64,000 bases of DNA from Akebia trifoliata (Eukaryota; Streptophyta; Magnoliopsida; Ranunculales; Lardizabalaceae). Made by a program: the position numbers and the translations under genes. This document shows positions 22,618 to 34,304 of the stretch, one piece after another (the first letter of the stretch is position 1; each line of letters opens with the position of its first letter). The notes beneath the pieces were generated by a model. That model did not search any database, was not told where the DNA came from, and worked only from the letters and a program-made list of their open reading frames with translations. The DNA is taken from contig JADQWC010000029.1 of assembly GCA_017979445.1 (NCBI GenBank), positions 1 to 64,000 on the forward strand. Reading direction: 5' to 3'.

Positions 22618-22790
22618 CTTGATGTCTATGGGGAATTGATAGATAATATCAGTTAGTGTAGTATTGAGTATATCGTAAGGGCGTCCATTAAAGATATCTA
22701 GAAATCTCTCCTCCCATCTATCAAGAATTACAGTGCTCATATGGATGGCCTTGGGGGTGTCAACCAACTCATCCATCCTTCTATTCCACA
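22618..22790 (-). CDS. PSY: Single exon of a phytoene synthase gene
   Basis: On the minus strand an acceptor ...TTTAAACAG is followed by 173 nt encoding WNRRMDELVDTPKAIHMS, ILDRWEERFLDIFNGRPYDI, LNTTLTDIIYQFPIDIK, then a donor GTACTA. Phytoene synthase joins two geranylgeranyl diphosphates in the plastid, the first step of carotenoid synthesis. The family has RRTDELVDGPN, LDRWE.RL.D.F.GRP(Y/F)DMLDAALSDT and FPVDIQPF at this place, so the match is specific, and 173 nt fits the size I recall for this exon. The second Asp of the DELVD motif is kept; N replaces the usual C after VW. Neighbouring exons were not found: an inverted LTR starts 84 bp downstream and a MITE lies 73 bp upstream. It is either a gene with large introns or, more likely, an orphan fragment. 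Confidence 0.75.
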
Positions 22791-22812
22791 CTGTTTAAAC
22801 CCATTTATTTGC

Positions 22813-22856
<44 letters not shown>
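22813..22856 (+). repeat. (AC)n microsatellite
   Basis: About 22 uninterrupted AC units, running into a short TATATAT. Confidence 0.95.
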
Positions 22857-22862
<6 letters not shown>

Positions 22863-22863
<1 letters not shown>

Positions 22864-23243
22864 GGATTATGATCCGTATACACATAAAACTGCTCATAAA
22901 GCTACATCGTGTTTTGTCTTACATGGGCAAAAATGCTTGGAATGGGCTGATTTTTTGTGAGGATGATCTCTATGGTGAGGAGATCATCCTTGCCAAAAAT
23001 CAGTCAATTATGAAAATTTTAACCCCATGTTTACAAGTCGAAAATTTTTAGACCATCCAATTTTTGTAAATCACTTTTGATGGGGTTAGAAGTTTTGGAA
23101 TGGAATGATTTTTTGCAAGGATGATCCCCTTACCATAGAGATCATCCTCACAAAAAATCAGCTCATTCTGAACCTTTTTAACCATATAAGAAAAAAACAT
23201 TGTAGCTTTATGAGTAGCTTTATGTGTCTACGGAACCCGACCC
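22863..23243 (+). mobile_element. Fold-back MITE (about 380 bp, near-complete hairpin)
   Basis: The left arm TCCGTATACACATAAA...GCTCATAAAGCTAC is mirrored at the right end by GTAGCTTTATGAG...TTTATGTGTCTACGGA. The inner parts also pair: GCTGATTTTTTGTGAGGATG and ATCATCC...AAAAATCAG occur as inverted copies at 22945-23013 and 23105-23170, and TTTTAACCCCATG pairs with GATGGGGTTAGAAG around a centre near 23055. Almost the whole element is one long imperfect inverted repeat with no coding capacity. Both ends abut AT dinucleotide runs, so the target duplication cannot be read. Confidence 0.8.
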
Positions 23244-26200
23244 TATATATATATATATATACCAATTCAATCCTATTTGCTAATCATCAAATACATCTAT
23301 AACAATTTACCATAAATAGCCCATATCACTTTCTAACGTTCCTTGGTCATTAATAAAGTTGATCTTGTAATGATAACACATACCAAATTTGGATAGTTGA
23401 CACAATGAACCTTGTTTGTGTGTATGTGTGTTTGTGAAGCATAATGAAGATGGCATGGCCACCAGAGTGGGCTACCAAATCTCCAATTTTTAAGATGAAC
23501 ACCAGACAGAAAAACATAAACAAAAGAAGAATTATAAACAAGGAATCTCGCCATGACGAGGTTTTGTTATTCAAACTAAAACCTATCAATTCCACAAAGT
23601 CAACTATCAACAGAACTAGAGCCTTATTACAAAACTCTCTAGTCCACATAATGAATCTTGTTCCTCCATTGAATTCCATCTAAGCTACGTCTTTTGTTAA
23701 TTCAAAAGACATCAAACCAACTAGTACAAGTGTTTAGCCACGCTTCCTATACTTAGCGATCGTTTTATGAGATTAGTACTACCCAAGAACTATGTCAAAG
23801 TGCAAGGAAATAGCAAGGAAATCCAAAGAAACCCATTGAGGATAATCTTGTAACTCTATTATGATAAACAAACAGTATTATATTTACTTATAACAGAAGA
23901 AATACATAACTAAGAGCAAATGCAAAAGATAGATGTACATTTTTTGACAATGTAAAAGAAAAGTTTGATTACCTTTGGGGATTTGACTTGATTCAAAGAC
24001 ATCTCAAGTTGATGCTCAAGTTGCAAAATTCCTAGTACATGCCAAAAATCACACTCACAAAAATGCAAAAAAAATCTATATATCTATATATATATATCAT
24101 CACCATGGATCAAGAACAAAGAAAAAAAAAACTGAACCAAAACTCAAACCAAGAAAAGTAATGCATGGGAAAACCAACAAAAAAAAATATGCATAGATTG
24201 TACTAGTTGCACAAGGATAAGAAATTAAGGAATGTTTGTAGGGTTTCCAGTTGACCTTCCAAAGGTAGGCAGGCAGGAAGGCAATCACAGTAAAGAGTTA
24301 GTCACTTAATCCTTGCACCAAGTCCCATATGTCATTTTGATTGGAAAAAATATTAGTTTGAAGAATTTTGAAGAAGAAAAGAACTAATCAAATGAAGAGA
24401 AGAATAAGAACATACAGATAAAATTGAAGGTATTAAGAAAAACAAATTGGTTTCAAGTCCTTATCGATGTTACAAAATTCTCTAGGGTCATTTTTTTGAA
24501 AAGAAGATTTTGTTGTCCCATCCATGATTGTAAAATTTACTCGAAATCTTGTCAGATTTTATTGTGAAAGAACCTAACCACCCACACAATATTTTTAGAC
24601 AAATTGGTTATGATATACATTGCCCACGTCTAAGTCCCACAAATCTGATTTATATCTTTGCCACCACCAACACTATGCAATACCCATATCCAAAACATTC
24701 ATCAATTTTATCTCCTCAGTTGCCACCACCAACACTATGCAATACCCATATCCAAAACATTCATCAATTTTATCTCCTCAGTTTCCACCACCAACTAGGA
24801 CCAATGTGTCTGGGTCAATACTTTCCAATTAAAAATTTTCTTGAACTTAGTTGGTCAGGATCAAAGGGAAGTGGACCATTTGATCTGATATTTATGATTG
24901 ATGTACCACCTAACTTAAACCCATAAGATTTCCATTAGATTTGACTATAAAATTGGACCTATTAATGTATAAGATTAAACAAGGATCCTTGCTTATGATA
25001 ACATCAGACTTATCCCCACTTTCCATTAAGGGATTCTTTAGGCAAAAGGATATACTCAATCCCCTGCAAAGAAGGAAGTTCAAAGTAGTTGTCTAAAGGT
25101 CAACATGATAGGATGAAAATACCCATTGATCTATCTTAACTGGGAAGAAAAAGATTATTAATATTATGAGCAAATTGTATAAAAGTACTAGACTGATTCA
25201 ATAGAAAAATATATGAAAATCCATCATATATCTCAATAATAGACCATTTCCACCAATAGACCTTCCAAGAAAACATAAAAGATAGTCCCAAACATGTCTT
25301 GAAATCAGAATGCATTGAAATGCGGTAGGTAACTCAAGAAGCATTTACCGTAAGTTGGGTCACTCCAACTTTCACCAACAATTTACTGAGGGACTTGGGA
25401 GAGCAAACCTGGTACATGACCTCACCTGAAGGTGATAGGAATACTTTGGCCAATTCAAGATTTTCCAAAGTCACCCATGATTTGGAACCATGTATTAGAA
25501 CAAAACATGTTTCTAAGACAAGTTAGCTTACAATACAAACCCGACTAATTAAAAACATAGTTTTAGTCCATTCTCAATAATTAAAGAGCCAAATTACACA
25601 AACTAATGATATATAACAACTTACCAATTCATGGTATGGTAGCTTGGGACTACTTTCAGTGTATACAAACCACCATATGAACCCAGCAACAGTTGTTACA
25701 ACATAAGTTGTAAGAGCCAAATAACATAGTCATGCACCTTTATTAGTAATCAAAGTTCAATGAACATATAGAGTGAAAAATGTGACAGATTAGCCTTCGT
25801 AAAAATTTGAATGATGATGATGATGACGTGGTAAAAATTGCAACCATGGTATATTAAGAGCATTTTCTTTTCTTCTAATGGTAAGCAAGAGTAGAAAATT
25901 CATAACCCCATGGTTCTGATGTAGTACATGAGCACTTCAACCAATTGAGAAAAAGGCTGAATCCCAATGGGCATATCTTAGAAAACACTTACTAAAAAAC
26001 AATGAGATGAGAAAGACTTGTATGCCCCATCTCATCTCCTTTACACTATTTTTGGTGCAATTGCCACTTTACTACTACCAAAGAAAAACTACCATATTCG
26101 ATAAACATGAAAAAAAAAATATTGATGAGTTTAAAACTTCCATCAAATTTCTAAAGGTGTATATAAGAAACTTGAGATTGTAATTCAACATCAAGGTTAG

Positions 26201-26783
26201 TTGGTCACAAGGTAAAGATGTATCATCATAGTCATGATTATGGTTTAAAATATCCTATTAATTGAAAGTTTCGGTAAATGAAAAAATTGACCAAATGCAT
26301 TTTTATTTCTTTCAAACAATAAGATAAGTTCATCTAATTTAAAAAATTGGATCGACAGAAGGTATATGTGAATGGAAAAATAGGATTCATGTTAGAGACA
26401 CTAATATTTAGATCAAGGCACAAATGATGAAAAATGAACGGGTGTGAATATCTCTATTAAATAGTGAGCATCCCAAAACAGAGGTAGTGACAACTGATAT
26501 ATTTTTATTTAAAATGATTGTATAAAAATTGGTTGTTTTGTGAACATGGAGGTAAAAGACAATAACGAGCACTACCATTGCTTTTGGATAAGCTTTAATC
26601 TAAAAATTATTAAGGTAACTAAAACCATCACTATGTCCTTGAGAGTAGTATTTCACAAGAGGAACTAATTAGAAACTTATGAAAGTCTCAATGTAAGAAT
26701 GAGAAAATTCTCAAACCAACAAAAGAATTCATATAGCTTTCAAGGACCAGTTTCAAAGAAAATAATTAATACAATCATCATCA
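23244..26783. other. Low-copy-looking region without a confirmed gene
   Basis: No transposon ends or domains recognised. It holds a 62-bp tandem duplication (24660-24783), TA-rich runs near 23245 and 24080, and GATGATGATG near 25812. A minus-strand open stretch at 25516-25334 (about 60 codons, ...HGSKSWVTLENLELAKVFL...) looks coding-like but I do not recognise it. A minus-strand T-rich acceptor TTCTTTGCAG followed by 18 codons to a stop (25063-25010) could be a last exon of a neighbouring gene. Both are leads only. Confidence 0.4.
24660..24783 (+). repeat. Perfect 62-bp tandem duplication
   Basis: The segment beginning GCCACCACCAACACTATGCA and ending ATCTCCTCAGTT is present twice head to tail (24660-24721 and 24722-24783) with no differences, followed by a partial third start (TCCACCACCAACTA). 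Confidence 0.95.
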
Positions 26784-26788
26784 TCTAT
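26784..26788. other. Target-site duplication, left (TCTAT)
   Basis: TCTAT directly before the Tekay LTR start TGTAACACC. The same five bases follow the right LTR at 50515-50519. Confidence 0.9.
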
Positions 26789-29700
26789 TGTAACACCCCG
26801 AGTTTTAAATTTATATCTCGAGGAAATCAAATTGTGAATTTCGATAAAATCCTAAAAGAAAGACTTAAGGTAGAATACTCAAATTTTAGTTCATTCATTT
26901 TTAATGAATTTTGACTTAGCTATCAGGTTTAAAATGATCGAAATATATACTTTAGCCTGTAAGAGTGTTCAAATTCGAGTTTGGATGAGAAAGTTATAAA
27001 ATTCTTGAATTTTGTGTTAAGTGGGACCCAAAATAGTGAATTTTTGATAGAGGAAGAATAAAAAATATTTAACCACACCATGAGGTCTGTAACAAAAAAT
27101 TATTCGAAATGGAATACTCATATGTCATTTTTTGAGTTCGAATGGTCAAGATTTGGTCAAAAATAGAAACGAAGGAAAAATATAAAAATGCCATCAACTT
27201 TTATTATAAAAAGTACCAATTCATTCTTTTATTCACTTTCTCCTCTCCAACTCACTAAGAATCCGCCCATTCTACAAACGTAGGGTTTCAACGCTTCCCA
27301 TCAAGATCTATCACAAGCGAGTCCAAGTTGATCATCGGCGAAGGAGAGAAAATTGTCGTCATTGACAAATTTCACACCTACAACCCGTTTAACCTTCATT
27401 TTTCTTTCTTTCTCGTGTTCACTCACAAAAATCAGCAAGTAGGTTCATCTATACCCACTATAGAGTCTCATCCAAATCAAAGAAGAGTCGTCCATCGTCA
27501 TTAGAAAGGGGAAGAACACCTTCAAAGAGGGTTTCACGACTAACCACACCGTTGGCACCCGAGTTCAACCACTTTCGAAACTTCGAGCCACCAAACATTG
27601 ATCCTTGGTGTTGGTTCATTACCATGGACAACCACGAACCAAGTAGGGGACTCTCAATTCTTATTAGTAGTCGTAGATTTCAAAAAATTACATTTAGAGA
27701 TGTTTCGAAACTTGTGTATGTTTTAAATTTATAGAATGTCGTTTAAATTACTTTAAATTCATGATACAAATTATTATGTTTGATTTGTTTTATCATACTT
27801 TGAATATTTAATTCATAGGTGGGTAATTAGAATCGAAAACGAGTGAAAAACTCAAAGAAACGATGAAATAAAATGGAAAAATTGGTGAATTTTCAATGTT
27901 CTGACGGTGCCACAGTGAAAACCAAAAAGTGTCCGAAAAGTTTTTTTAAATTTTTTTTGGATTCCTCATGCTTTTAACATGCCAAAACGACTATTTATGA
28001 TCCACGTAACTCCTTCAAACGAAGTAGGAAAAAAATAAATAAAATTTCGTCACGACGGAATGTTTCAAGTATGCACCTGATATCCTTTGCATTACTTTAA
28101 ATTATGTTACAAAATTACATGACCCTTTTCATGTTGTCAAGGGCCTTCATTTATAAAAATTCATTTTCAATTTCGACAACTTTAAAAAATTGAGTTTCCA
28201 ACACTTAGCCAAACTTTCATCAACTTTTTCAGTTTTAGCAGTTTGCTTTCGAATACCTATTGGGACCCCATTTTAATGAAAATTGGATAGTTTTTCGATC
28301 GAATGATCAAAGTAAATTTGAAAGCTTGAAAAATAAATATTTGATTTGAAAAGTCGAGAAGTAAAAACACGGTAGAATATGAAAGGGATGAATCGGTAAA
28401 ATGTCAGAATCACACCGAATGGTGATGTCTGCATTTTACGTTGTATGTTGTGTGTAGGTTGGTGAAAGGATATCCAGGGATAAATGAAAGGGTTGCATGT
28501 TTATTTAAATTTATGTTGACGTAGAGGCTCCAAGTACTGTTGTTTATTTTAGGCTGGGTAGCCACAGTTGCATGGTAGGAAACTGGATATCTACTCCCAA
28601 CCCTGTTCTGTTAATTTCTCTTTTATTTTTAAATAAAAATAATATATATATATATACGTAGTTATTTTGTGAGCCGTTAAAGAGTCTATGAATGCTTGAA
28701 GAAATAGTACATCATGTCATCCCGAATGGTGTACTATCTTGGGATGTACGGTAGGGACCACCAAGCTCATACGTGGTATGGGACGCGTATGAGAGTGGAG
28801 TCACAACTGAAATCCGGGTCAATTCCCTTCTATCTTTTACCAGTGAACGTGTATTGTAAAGGTAGTCGTATATGAATAGAGTGTTTACTTTGGGAATCAC
28901 ATGCACGCCTGATAGGCATAGATGAAGATGCTTAGTCAGTGATCACTAACAATCTAGTAGTAGTCGAACGTTCTGATACATCGAAAAGAGACCCATTGCT
29001 TACGGTCATGTCAAATGGCCCGCCTGAGCCGGATAAATGGTCACCAGTGTGGTAAGAGTAGCATCGACCACAAAATCAGAAACTAAAAGTCGGATTTATG
29101 TTGTAACATCACGTTCCGACTGGGAGCGATCCAGTCGTGAATCCCAACTCCAAAATTTTACTACTCCACCACTTTGTATTATTTATCTGTTACTATATTG
29201 TGAATTATAAACTACAAAGCATGCTTGTTATGTCAATGTGATAAATCATAGTTGTACAACAAAATGAAAATGTATAATGAGTACTGATGATTGATGCCAT
29301 GTGAATCTTTAAAACTATTTAGTTGCTCATCCCTGGCTATACGTACCAGTTAACCGTAATTTTAATAGTAAAACTTACATGTATTAAAATGTTTCAGTAT
29401 GCTTATTCGTACATGTTAGGTGAGGTTATTAGTAGGGGTTGTTTGTGGACCTACTGGATAACTATTGTTACTCACCATTTTCTTCCTATTTTTTTAGCTT
29501 CAGAGCCTGCAGTCGAAGAGGAAGTAGTAGAGCCGTTTGTGAGGATTATCTTGTGGGTCATACCGACGATCAAAGTCCGTTACCTTGTGAGCATCATGAC
29601 TAATTCTACTAAGAGTCTGTTTGTCCTAGGAGAGGTGGAGGTTCTTTTTGGGGGCCAAGTGCTATGTCTATGTTAGAGTGAAGAAATTTTTGTAATCCTA

Positions 29701-29931
29701 TATATTTCCATCTTTTTGTGCAAATCTGATCAAATTCTACGATATTCGTAATTTATTGTCTTCCACATCTTGTGTATTTTGAAACATTGCTATATACAGG
29801 ATTTATTGATTATTGGCTTATCAGTTTTCTTTGCTTTTGATTTCCGTGAAACGCTAACATAAGAAGAGAAAATTATTTAAACTTCGAGGTTTGACCTTGG
29901 GATTTGTGTTAGCATTTGACGGGATGCCTCA
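26789..29931 (+). mobile_element. 5' LTR of the Tekay-like element (3143 bp)
   Basis: Starts TGTAACACCCCGAGTT and ends GGGATGCCTCA. TTATAAAAAG near 27205 is a TATA candidate. A frame at 27552 (MAPEFNHFRNFEPPN...) has a counterpart at 48072 in the other LTR; this follows from the two LTRs having been identical at insertion and is not evidence of a gene. An exon-like block near 29490-29670 (see findings) is conserved in all Tekay LTRs here. Confidence 0.9.
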
Positions 29932-29933
29932 AA

Positions 29934-29945
29934 TGGTATCAGAGC
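29934..29945 (+). other. Primer-binding site (initiator Met tRNA type)
   Basis: TGGTATCAGAGC two bases after the LTR end, the standard plant retrotransposon site complementary to the 3' end of initiator methionine tRNA. The stretch 29946-30157 is leader with no gene. Confidence 0.9.
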
Positions 29946-30157
29946 TCATTAGTAGTTCCGTATTGGGATTACAAGCTCTTCCGTGTCTAGAGTCCATAGA
30001 GCCTAGTAAGACCAAGATAGGATTCTAGGTTCGTTCTATTAGTAATGAAAATGGTGTTCATTACTAAATTCCTATTCAAGATATTCATTAATTCTTTCAT
30101 AAGAACGACTTTAGCCTGATGATAATAAATGCCTTGTTATTGATGAATAGAAACGAG

Positions 30158-31338
30158 ATGAGTGGGCGAGACAGAGGTAGAGGTAGAGGCCGAGGGAGAG
30201 GCCAAGACACAGTAGAGATGGAATAGGCATCGGATCAGACCCCGATCCGATAGCACAACTAATATCTTTTATGAGACAGATGGTTGAGTCACAGAACAAG
30301 TTTAGGGAGGAGATGCTTGAGTCTTAAGCTAAACTAGTCGATGAGGTGGCTGAGTTGAGGGAACGCTAGGTTTCTTCACAAGAAGCCGACCCTATTCCAC
30401 CTCAAGAGTCACCATAAGAGCCACGGCCACAGGTTGTGCCGCTGAGAGCCACGAGGACTATCCCACCCCAAACTCAGACAGATCTGACGATGTGGCTACA
30501 GAACTTCCAGCGACTATGCCCACCCAGGTTTGGAGGTTCTTCCGACTAAGCTGAGGTCGATGAGTGGGTTTTGAGGACCCGAGAGATTTTGAGCACCATG
30601 CAGTGCCCGAGAGACCAGTGGGTACCGGTGGCTGCCTTTCAGCTTGACGGGGATGCCAGCTATCGGTGGTGTTCCGAGATGAATGTTTTACGAGAGGGAC
30701 CCTTCGAGTGGGCCAATTTTGAAAGGATGTTCCTGGATAGATTCATATCTGAGATGGCCCGAGAGATCAAACATCAGGAATTTTTAGGTTTGGTGCAAGG
30801 AAATCTATCCGTTACGGATTACGAGTTGAGATTTACTAGATTATCACAATATGCACCCGAGCTCATTTCTACCGATCTACAGAAGGCTCGTAGATTTTTC
30901 AGAGGACTACGACCCTACTTAAGGGCCAGGATGTCAGTGATTAAGACCACTAGCTATCGAGACACAGTGAGCCGAGCTTAGAGGGTTGAGCAAGAGGAGA
31001 TGGAGCTATAGATTTCAAGGGGGCAGGCCAGTTGACCCCATACTTATTTTCTTCCTAGAGCCGTTCTGACTAAGAGGCCAATGCTTTCGAGACCGAGTGC
31101 TTCTAGACCTACATATTCGCAGTATCGGGCTCCTACGCCGTCAAGTTATGGATCAGTTGGAGTTCCAATAAGGCCAGTAGGGCCAAGGGGACCAACCAAA
31201 CAGATTCTGAAACCACCTGCTCCACATAGACCTATACAGAAGGGACCTTTAACATGCTTTGGGTGCGGGCAGGCGGAACATATCAGGAGGAACTGTCCTT
31301 CATCACAACCACAGTTAGGGGTGATTCCTAGACCCTAG
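30158..31338 (+). pseudogene. gag: Tekay gag (capsid and zinc knuckle), broken
   Basis: Starts at ATG 30158 with an Arg/Gly-rich N-terminus (MSGRDRGRGRGRGRGQ). A stop follows after about 22 codons, with others at 30326 and 30417. The longest clean part, 30571-30981, is the retrotransposon gag domain (PRDQWVPVAAFQLDGDASYR, WANFERMFLDRF, LSVTDYELRFTRLSQYAPEL). Next comes a Pro/Ser/Arg-rich linker, then a CCHC zinc knuckle CFGCGQAEHIRRNC near 31257. Gag packages the RNA genome. At least five in-frame stops make a full product impossible. The paralogous gag at 54099 has the same order. Confidence 0.85.
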
Positions 31339-31571
31339 GACAGGGTGTATCATCTGACTCAGGAGGAGATACCAATTTCAGATGAGGTGCTAGAAGGTAC
31401 AATTTTGATTTCCAATGTTAAGATTCGGTATTGTTTGATACCGGTTCTTCTTGATCATATATTTCTACCGAGATTGCACGGTTGTTAGACTTTAAGATTT
31501 TTGACACGGGTCGAGTAATGAAACTATAGATAGGTGGTTTCACGATTACGATGGCCACATCTACCAAGGTT
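31339..31571 (+). pseudogene. Tekay protease, N-terminal half
   Basis: The frame reads RVYHLTQEEIPISDEVLEGT, then VLFDTGSS, a stop, then SYISTEIARLLDF...TITMATSTK. DTGSS is the aspartic protease active site, and the stop directly after it inactivates the enzyme. The frame is cut by the Y2 element at 31572 and resumes at 44095. Confidence 0.8.
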
Positions 31572-33659
31572 TGGAGTCGCCACCATTCACTTTGTAAGTG
31601 GGTGTGAATGGTCACCCGATGCACATTTTTCGAAAAAATGACATTTTTGGCACGTAGTGACTCACGATGGATAAGGTACTAATCAATCCTTGAGATTCAA
31701 AATAAGCGGCTCGGTTGGAGAAAAGAGAAGGTTTTAGACACCCTTTTCTCCCTGCCAAGTTGCGATAACCTCAACTCAACTCGATCATTTTGATTAAAAA
31801 TACAAAAATAAAAAAAAAGTGCCACGTGTTGATAATGTGTATCCTAAGTCAGGATTTATTTTTGGCTTGATTATAGGATCATCTCATTGAAGGAAATGAT
31901 CCTTATAGATCCTTAGCCTTGGGAATAATACATTTTTAAAAGTGTTGAGAAGGACCTAAAAATCGGTTGCCTCAAAACGATTTGATGGGTTAAATCGGTT
32001 TTATTTTTTTATGACGGTGGTTACAACCCTTATACTTTCGACCAAATCAAAGTTTGATCTACCAGAGATAAGGGAGGGGAAACATTACATCTTAGGGGCT
32101 ATCTAAAATAAAAATTAAAGAGAAGTGAAAGGGAGCAGTAGAAGAGGGATATGGAGAAGGTAGAGAGAGAGAGAGGGGGTGTTCTTTTGACCCACCTTGA
32201 AGCTTCAAGGTTTTCTTTTCTTTTCTTTCCTTCCTTCTTCTTCTTCTATGTCTTCTTGAGTTGAGTCCTTAATGAGTTATGAGAATATAACTCTTTTGAG
32301 ATTAGTGTGAGAGAGTAGTGAAGTGATGAGTAGAGAGTTGAGAGTAGAGAGTAGAGTGATTTTTTATGTGAGACTTTGTAAGATTTTTTTAGTGAGAATT
32401 GGTAACCATTTTTGGGAAGAGGAGGGGGGTTTCTATAGATGTTGGGAAGGTATTTTAGGGGTATAATGGGGTGAAGTGTGGGAGAGTAGAAAATGACATA
32501 TGTTTTAAAAGTGGGGGTATGAAATTAGGAGTTGGGAGAGGGGTAGTTATGTAATGGAGGTAAATGGGTTATGTTTTAATCCAAATGGTTTGGATCTTAC
32601 CCAAACCATTTGAGTGAAATGTTTGGTGAGGTGAGATGATGGTGTTTAAGAGAGTGGTTGATTAATTGAGTGGTGTTTGGATTAAGAGAATGGAGGGTGT
32701 AAGAGGGTGATTGGTGGGTGAGGGAGATGGTGACATGTGGCAAGATGTGTGGATGTTAGGGGTTTAGATTTAATTAATGGGAGAGATTGAGTGTTTAATT
32801 TGAAAGGATGGGTGTTGGTTTAAGTTGTAGAGATGAGTTTATAGAAAATGATGATGGTAGATTAGGGAGAGGTATGATGATGGTAGGTTAGGGGGAGGTG
32901 TAGGTTGGAGGTATTTGATTGAGAGAATAGGGATTAGGAAATTATGAGGATAGGGTAGGGGGGTATGGGTTGATGGTGTTTGATTTGAGAGAATGAAGGT
33001 TTATAGGGAGTAATGAGGGTAAGTTAGGGGAAGGTGTGGGTTGATGTGATTTTTTAGAGAAAAGGTGATGTGGGTAGTTAATCTTTTAGAGAAAAGTGAT
33101 AGGGTGGGTGGTTTGATGAGGGAGGTGAGAGGGGGTGATGACATCTGTCACATTTTGAAGATAAAAGAGTAATTGGTTGATGTGGATTGTGGTTTATGAG
33201 TTAGGGTTGTGGGTTCGATATGAATTGGATATGGGTTTGGGCTTAGGGGCATTGGGCTTGGGTTTTTCAGATTTGGAAGTGGAGAGGTGGAGGAGGGTAT
33301 AGGAGGTGGTAGGCATCCCAAGTCTTGTTTTTTAATTTTTTTTATTTTTTGAGATCATTGGTTTGATCAAAATGCCACATGTTGGCAAATCGGGCTTTTA
33401 AGTCCGTCGGAGAATTTTATTGAAAATCGAGTATTTTAGGATATAAGAGAGGAGCGGTGAAGATTGGGAAGGTGTAAAGTAGGTTAAATCCCTTTGATGG
33501 GCCCACTAAAGCATTAGAAGGTCTCAAGGGCCTCGATTCGATCAAAATGCCATATTTCGATTGATTTGGGCTTTTGAGGCCCGTTGGCAATTTTTATTGA
33601 AAAATCTGTATTTTTGGGCCCTTTAGAGTAGGGGCCCGTTCAAATTAGGGTGTTTATAG
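31572..33659 (-). mobile_element. 3' LTR of Y2 (about 2088 bp)
   Basis: Plus strand TGGAGTCGCCACCATTCAC to TTAGGGTGTTTATA; the final GTCTACA of the family has mutated to GTTTATA. A purine-rich ACAAAGAAAGACAGC on the minus strand just outside (33674-33660) is a plausible polypurine tract. It is GA-rich on the plus strand, with CTTTTCTTTTCTTTCC near 32215. Compared with the other Y2 LTR it lacks a segment of about 35 bp near 31942 between short GTTG repeats. Confidence 0.85.
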
Positions 33660-34056
33660 CTGTCTTTCTTTGTAGGAATTGCGTGCAAAGAACTGCAAAG
33701 AATAGACTAAACCCCTATTTGTACAGGCCAGAAAAATTATGTAAAAGTGCGATTTTGAATTATCGATTGTATTGAAGATTTTTGTAGAAAATGGTTACTC
33801 AAGCACGAGGTCTGATAGAGTTTTACCTTATTAATTCCTTGATCTCGATGGCGCGGAGCTCGTGTGAGATCTTGGATTTGATGAAATTTTGATGAGCTTA
33901 GAAATTCAAATATTTCTTCAGTCACGTTTTAACAAATCGGAATTGAGTACAACTCGAAAGGATTTTTTAAATTCTTTTGAATTTTTTTATTATTATTATT
34001 ATTTTAATCCACTCTTCATTGCCCTTTTTTTTATCTTAGTCTATTTCTACCATAAG
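33660..34056 (-). other. Y2 3' UTR between LTR and captured sequence
   Basis: AT-rich with a TTATTATTATTATT run near 33985. No gene recognised. Confidence 0.5.
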
Positions 34057-34304
34057 TTAACCCTCTCAATTCATGCATTGTCCCTTGTAATGATGTCTTT
34101 GATCTTTGCAACGGTGCAAGTAATATGGTTGTTAATAGTTGCCACAGATCCAAGAGAGAGTTTTGTTGTTGGGCCACAAGTTACTCTTCTCAATTCATGT
34201 ATTGTCCCTTGTAGTGGTGTCTTTGATCTTTTCAATGGTGCAAGCAATATGGTTGTTAACAGTTGCCACAGATCCAAGAGAGAATTTTGCTGTTGGAGTC
34301 GAAT
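34057..34304 (-). pseudogene. Captured HD-Zip IV C-terminal tail, tandemly duplicated (2 x 124 bp)
   Basis: On the minus strand the end of a class IV homeodomain-leucine zipper protein is present: [20 protein letters not shown] continuing into [12 protein letters not shown]. It occurs a second time 124 bp further on as LSLGSVATINNHITCTVAKI. Class IV HD-Zip proteins (GLABRA2/PDF2/ANL2 group) end with (F)[19 protein letters not shown] then NNLIACTVERIK, so the match is specific. The duplication falls in the same orientation and keeps the same borders (34181-34304 and 34057-34180). Confidence 0.8.

Noticed and set aside
24549..24926. 125-codon frame with a repeated TLCNTHIQNIHQFYLL-like segment
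   Set aside because: The repeat comes from the 62-bp DNA duplication; no homology recognised and codon pattern unconvincing.
25010..25063. Possible last exon of the CPBP protease gene (T-rich acceptor, 18 codons, stop)
   Set aside because: The peptide (GIEYILLPKESLNGKWG) does not clearly match the family C-terminus and the preceding exon is not found.
25334..25516. Minus-strand open stretch HGSKSWVTLENLELAKVFL and onward
   Set aside because: Looks coding-like but I could not place it in any family; kept only as a note in the region entry.
27552..27734. 60-codon frame conserved at 48072-48254
   Set aside because: Both lie in the two LTRs of one element, so conservation follows from common origin; stops surround it and no domain is seen.
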